Position numbers and translations under genes: made by a program. Below the pieces are notes generated by a model. That model was given only the letters and a program-made list of their open reading frames with translations. It was not told the origin of the DNA and did not search any database. 6,557 nt of DNA from Promethearchaeota archaeon. GTDB lineage: Archaea > Asgardarchaeota > Lokiarchaeia > Sigynarchaeales > MK-D1. This document shows, one piece after another, positions 4,747 to 6,557 of this stretch; the stretch's first letter is position 1, and every line of letters begins with the position of its first letter. Location of the stretch: NCBI GenBank assembly GCA_016839385.1, contig JAEOUK010000355.1:1-6557 (forward strand), read 5' to 3'.

Positions 4747-6557
4747 TTATTTTAGCTTACGCATCGTATGTACAACCAAACCAAACACAGTTAATCCCAT
4801 GAATATGATAAACCAATTTCCTAACGGAATCTTTGGTTTGGGTTTTTCAGTTACGGTTAGCGTTACACTATCTGAAATGGAATTTCCATAGTCATCAGTA
4901 AATGTAATTGTATAGGTATACACTCCTGGCGCTAGTCCTACTGGTACATGGTAAGTTACACTTACACCAGATGTGAAAGTATTAGGACCTGCGATCACGG
5001 TACCGCCGCTTTCAAGAATATACGTGTCTGCAGTTCCATCCGTAGCCGTCCAAGTGAAGCTAACTGAGGAATATCCTTCTTCAACAGAAATATCGCTCGG
5101 GATCTCAGTGAGTATAGGATCCGTTTCATCTGGTCCAACAACCAACCAGATAGAGTGGTTCTTGTAGTTTCCGCTGTTATCGGTGAAATTAATCATAAAT
5201 TGATGCCATCCCTCGCCGAGTCCATTTGGGATATTAAAAACTACTGGAGTTCCGCTAGTCCATGCTGTTGGTCCAACCAGATTTCCCGTTCCTATCAAAT
5301 CAATAGTATAGATATTCGGGTCATGATCCGTTGCTGTCCACGTATAGGTTAAACCAGTATAACCCGCTTCCACAGTCTTATTTGGAGAATAGTAGGTTAT
5401 TATTGGATCTAAATTATCTACGATTGTGATATTTATGATATCCCACACGTAATTGGAATCATCATCAAAAGCTAGTAATACATATTCGTAGTATGCAGTT
5501 CCTAAATCTGAAGGCAAGCCGTATATAATGGGAGAACCACTCGTCCAAGGAGCTTCATCAATTAAAACCTCTAATGGACCCTCATCTACTATAACACCCA
5601 ACGTAAAGTTATCCGGATTGTCATCCACCACGATCCACTCTAGTGAATAGAAGGAATAATCTATACTAATTGTCGCATTAGGTGGTCGTGAAATCACAGT
5701 TGGGATTGGAGGTGCACCTACTGAAAAAACAACTGTGTCAGTTGACCAATATCCCTCAGAATCTGTAATATTAATTGTGTATGTATAAGTTCCCATGCTG
5801 AGTCCATTTGGAATATTGTATATTACAGGAATTTCGCTATTCCATTGAGAACTTCCAACAATTGTCCCCGATCCTGCAAGATCGATAGAATACGTTCCAT
5901 TATGCTGATCAATAGCGGTCCATGAAAAACTTTGACCACTGTATCCTAACGGTACATTAATATCATCAGGAATGGAAGTGAATTTTGGACTCCAACGGTC
6001 GATTCTCTCCCGAACTTTTACGATGCATAACCCTCTATCAATGATGCTATGTTCGATAACAGCTAAAAATGCATAGTCACCATGTACTTGAACTTCATAA
6101 GCTCTTGTATCAACATTAGTATAAGAAGGAGTTCCCGGATCTCTAGGATTACTTATATCTATTACTGCTAATCCTCCATCATATCCGTCTGCGATATAAG
6201 CAGTATTTCCACTAATCCAAATTCCTCGTGAACGACCGATAGTGTCTTCTGAGTATGTAGTGCCTGGAGAAGTTGGATCTGTAATATCAATTACACTTAA
6301 TCCAGAATCTTGAGTTGCTACATATGCAAAATTCCCGCTAATATCTACAGCATGATTGAAATCTGGTGTGCTTGCAGAAGAAACTGGAGTTGGGCTTGTG
6401 GGATCTGATATATCTATAATTCTTACCGAACTTTGACCTACATAGGCAAAATTTCCGTTAATTTCTACATCTACGCAATATCCTATAGAAGCATAAACAG
6501 CTGTTCCCGGACTTAAAGGATTCGATATATCAATTATCGCCAAACCTGAATTTCCAT
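4747..6557 (-). CDS. Membrane-anchored surface protein with LVIVD repeats and Ig-like domains, N-terminus outside window
   Basis: The frame is open through the right edge, so the true start and any signal peptide are not visible; about 602 residues are seen. Numbering here begins at the Leu codon 6543-6541. Residues 1 to about 178 hold four or more LVIVD-type repeats of about 43 residues (AIIDISNP, RIIDISDP, SVIDITDP, AVIDISNP, alternating with G-N-x-A-Y-V/I), predicted to form an extracellular beta-propeller. Four Ig-like/cadherin-like domains follow at about 183-275, 280-375, 378-470 and 474-565, most with W-T-A-T-D, F/W-x-S-G and a D-x-x-G-N turn. A transmembrane helix at about 573-592 (starting IPLGNWFIIF) and the tail HTMRKLK end the protein, giving an outside-facing topology. 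Several N-x-S/T sequons support glycosylation. It ends in TAA 14 nt before the propeller gene. The role is unknown; adhesion or ligand binding at the cell surface is inferred from architecture. Confidence 0.88.
   Translation of the reverse strand, partial: GNSGLAIIDISNPLSPGTAVYASIGYCVDVEINGNFAYVGQSSVRIIDISDPTSPTPVSSASTPDFNHAVDISGNFAYVATQDSGLSVIDITDPTSPGTTYSEDTIGRSRGIWISGNTAYIADGYDGGLAVIDISNPRDPGTPSYTNVDTRAYEVQVHGDYAFLAVIEHSIIDRGLCIVKVRERIDRWSPKFTSIPDDINVPLGYSGQSFSWTAIDQHNGTYSIDLAGSGTIVGSSQWNSEIPVIYNIPNGLSMGTYTYTINITDSEGYWSTDTVVFSVGAPPIPTVISRPPNATISIDYSFYSLEWIVVDDNPDNFTLGVIVDEGPLEVLIDEAPWTSGSPIIYGLPSDLGTAYYEYVLLAFDDDSNYVWDIINITIVDNLDPIITYYSPNKTVEAGYTGLTYTWTATDHDPNIYTIDLIGTGNLVGPTAWTSGTPVVFNIPNGLGEGWHQFMINFTDNSGNYKNHSIWLVVGPDETDPILTEIPSDISVEEGYSSVSFTWTATDGTADTYILESGGTVIAGPNTFTSGVSVTYHVPVGLAPGVYTYTITFTDDYGNSISDSVTLTVTEKPKPKIPLGNWFIIFMGLTVFGLVVHTMRKLK
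4855..5997 (-). repeat. Four tandem Ig-like domains
   Basis: Units of about 95 residues share a P-x-D-I/N start, a Trp in the third strand (SWTAID, EWIVVD, TWTATD, TWTATD), a S-G-x-P/S-V/I turn, Y-x-Y/F-x-I/L and D-x-x-G-N/Y. The second unit (about 280-375) is the most diverged. The single Ig-like domain of the downstream propeller gene follows the same pattern. Confidence 0.75.
6010..6557 (-). repeat. LVIVD-type tandem repeats
   Basis: At least four units of about 43 residues are visible, each with an h-x-I-I-D-I-S/T-N/D-P core followed by S-P-G-T or similar and, about 20 residues later, G-N-F/T-A-Y-V/I. A weaker fifth unit (GDYAFLAV, LCIVKV) closes the series. More copies may lie beyond the right edge. 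Confidence 0.8.

Noticed and set aside
4973..5352. Two overlapping plus-strand open frames of 64 and 65 codons
   Set aside because: Antisense to the Ig-like domains; no independent coding evidence.

Overview
The window looks archaeal, most likely from an Asgard (Lokiarchaeia-type) genome. This is inferred from the low-GC composition, TATA-like boxes close to starts, T-tracts after genes, and large secreted proteins with LVIVD or beta-propeller heads, Ig-like stalks and a C-terminal membrane anchor. No rRNA or other phylogenetic marker is present, so the assignment is tentative. Every convincing gene lies on the minus strand, so the order below runs from the right edge leftwards, in the direction of transcription.

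Right part (6557-2876): two adjacent genes for type I membrane-anchored surface proteins, 14 nt apart. The first (4747-6557, N-terminus outside the window) has LVIVD repeats, four Ig-like domains, one transmembrane helix and a basic tail. The second (2876-4732) has a signal peptide, eight W-x-D-x-R propeller-type repeats of about 56 residues, one Ig-like domain, a transmembrane helix and a basic tail. Its single frame is interrupted by a TGA at codon 262 and a TAG at codon 441, with no frameshift anywhere in 618 codons. The TGA replaces a glycine present in every other comparable repeat. This is the most interesting feature: a very young pseudogene, a sequencing error, or stop-codon readthrough or recoding.

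Middle (2621-1090): a hemerythrin-like HHE protein with all expected metal ligands, then a nucleotidyltransferase-fold protein with GS...DxD but apparently without the third acidic residue. Each seems to have its own promoter and the first is followed by a T-tract, so they look like separate units.

Left (1089-1): an interval without an intact gene that contains a protein-like frame broken by three internal stops, possibly a decayed gene, followed by the N-terminal 246 residues of a GNAT acetyltransferase that runs off the left edge. Its C-terminal end looks like the linker of GNAT-deacetylase fusion proteins.

No tRNA, rRNA, CRISPR array, insertion sequence or defence operon was found.
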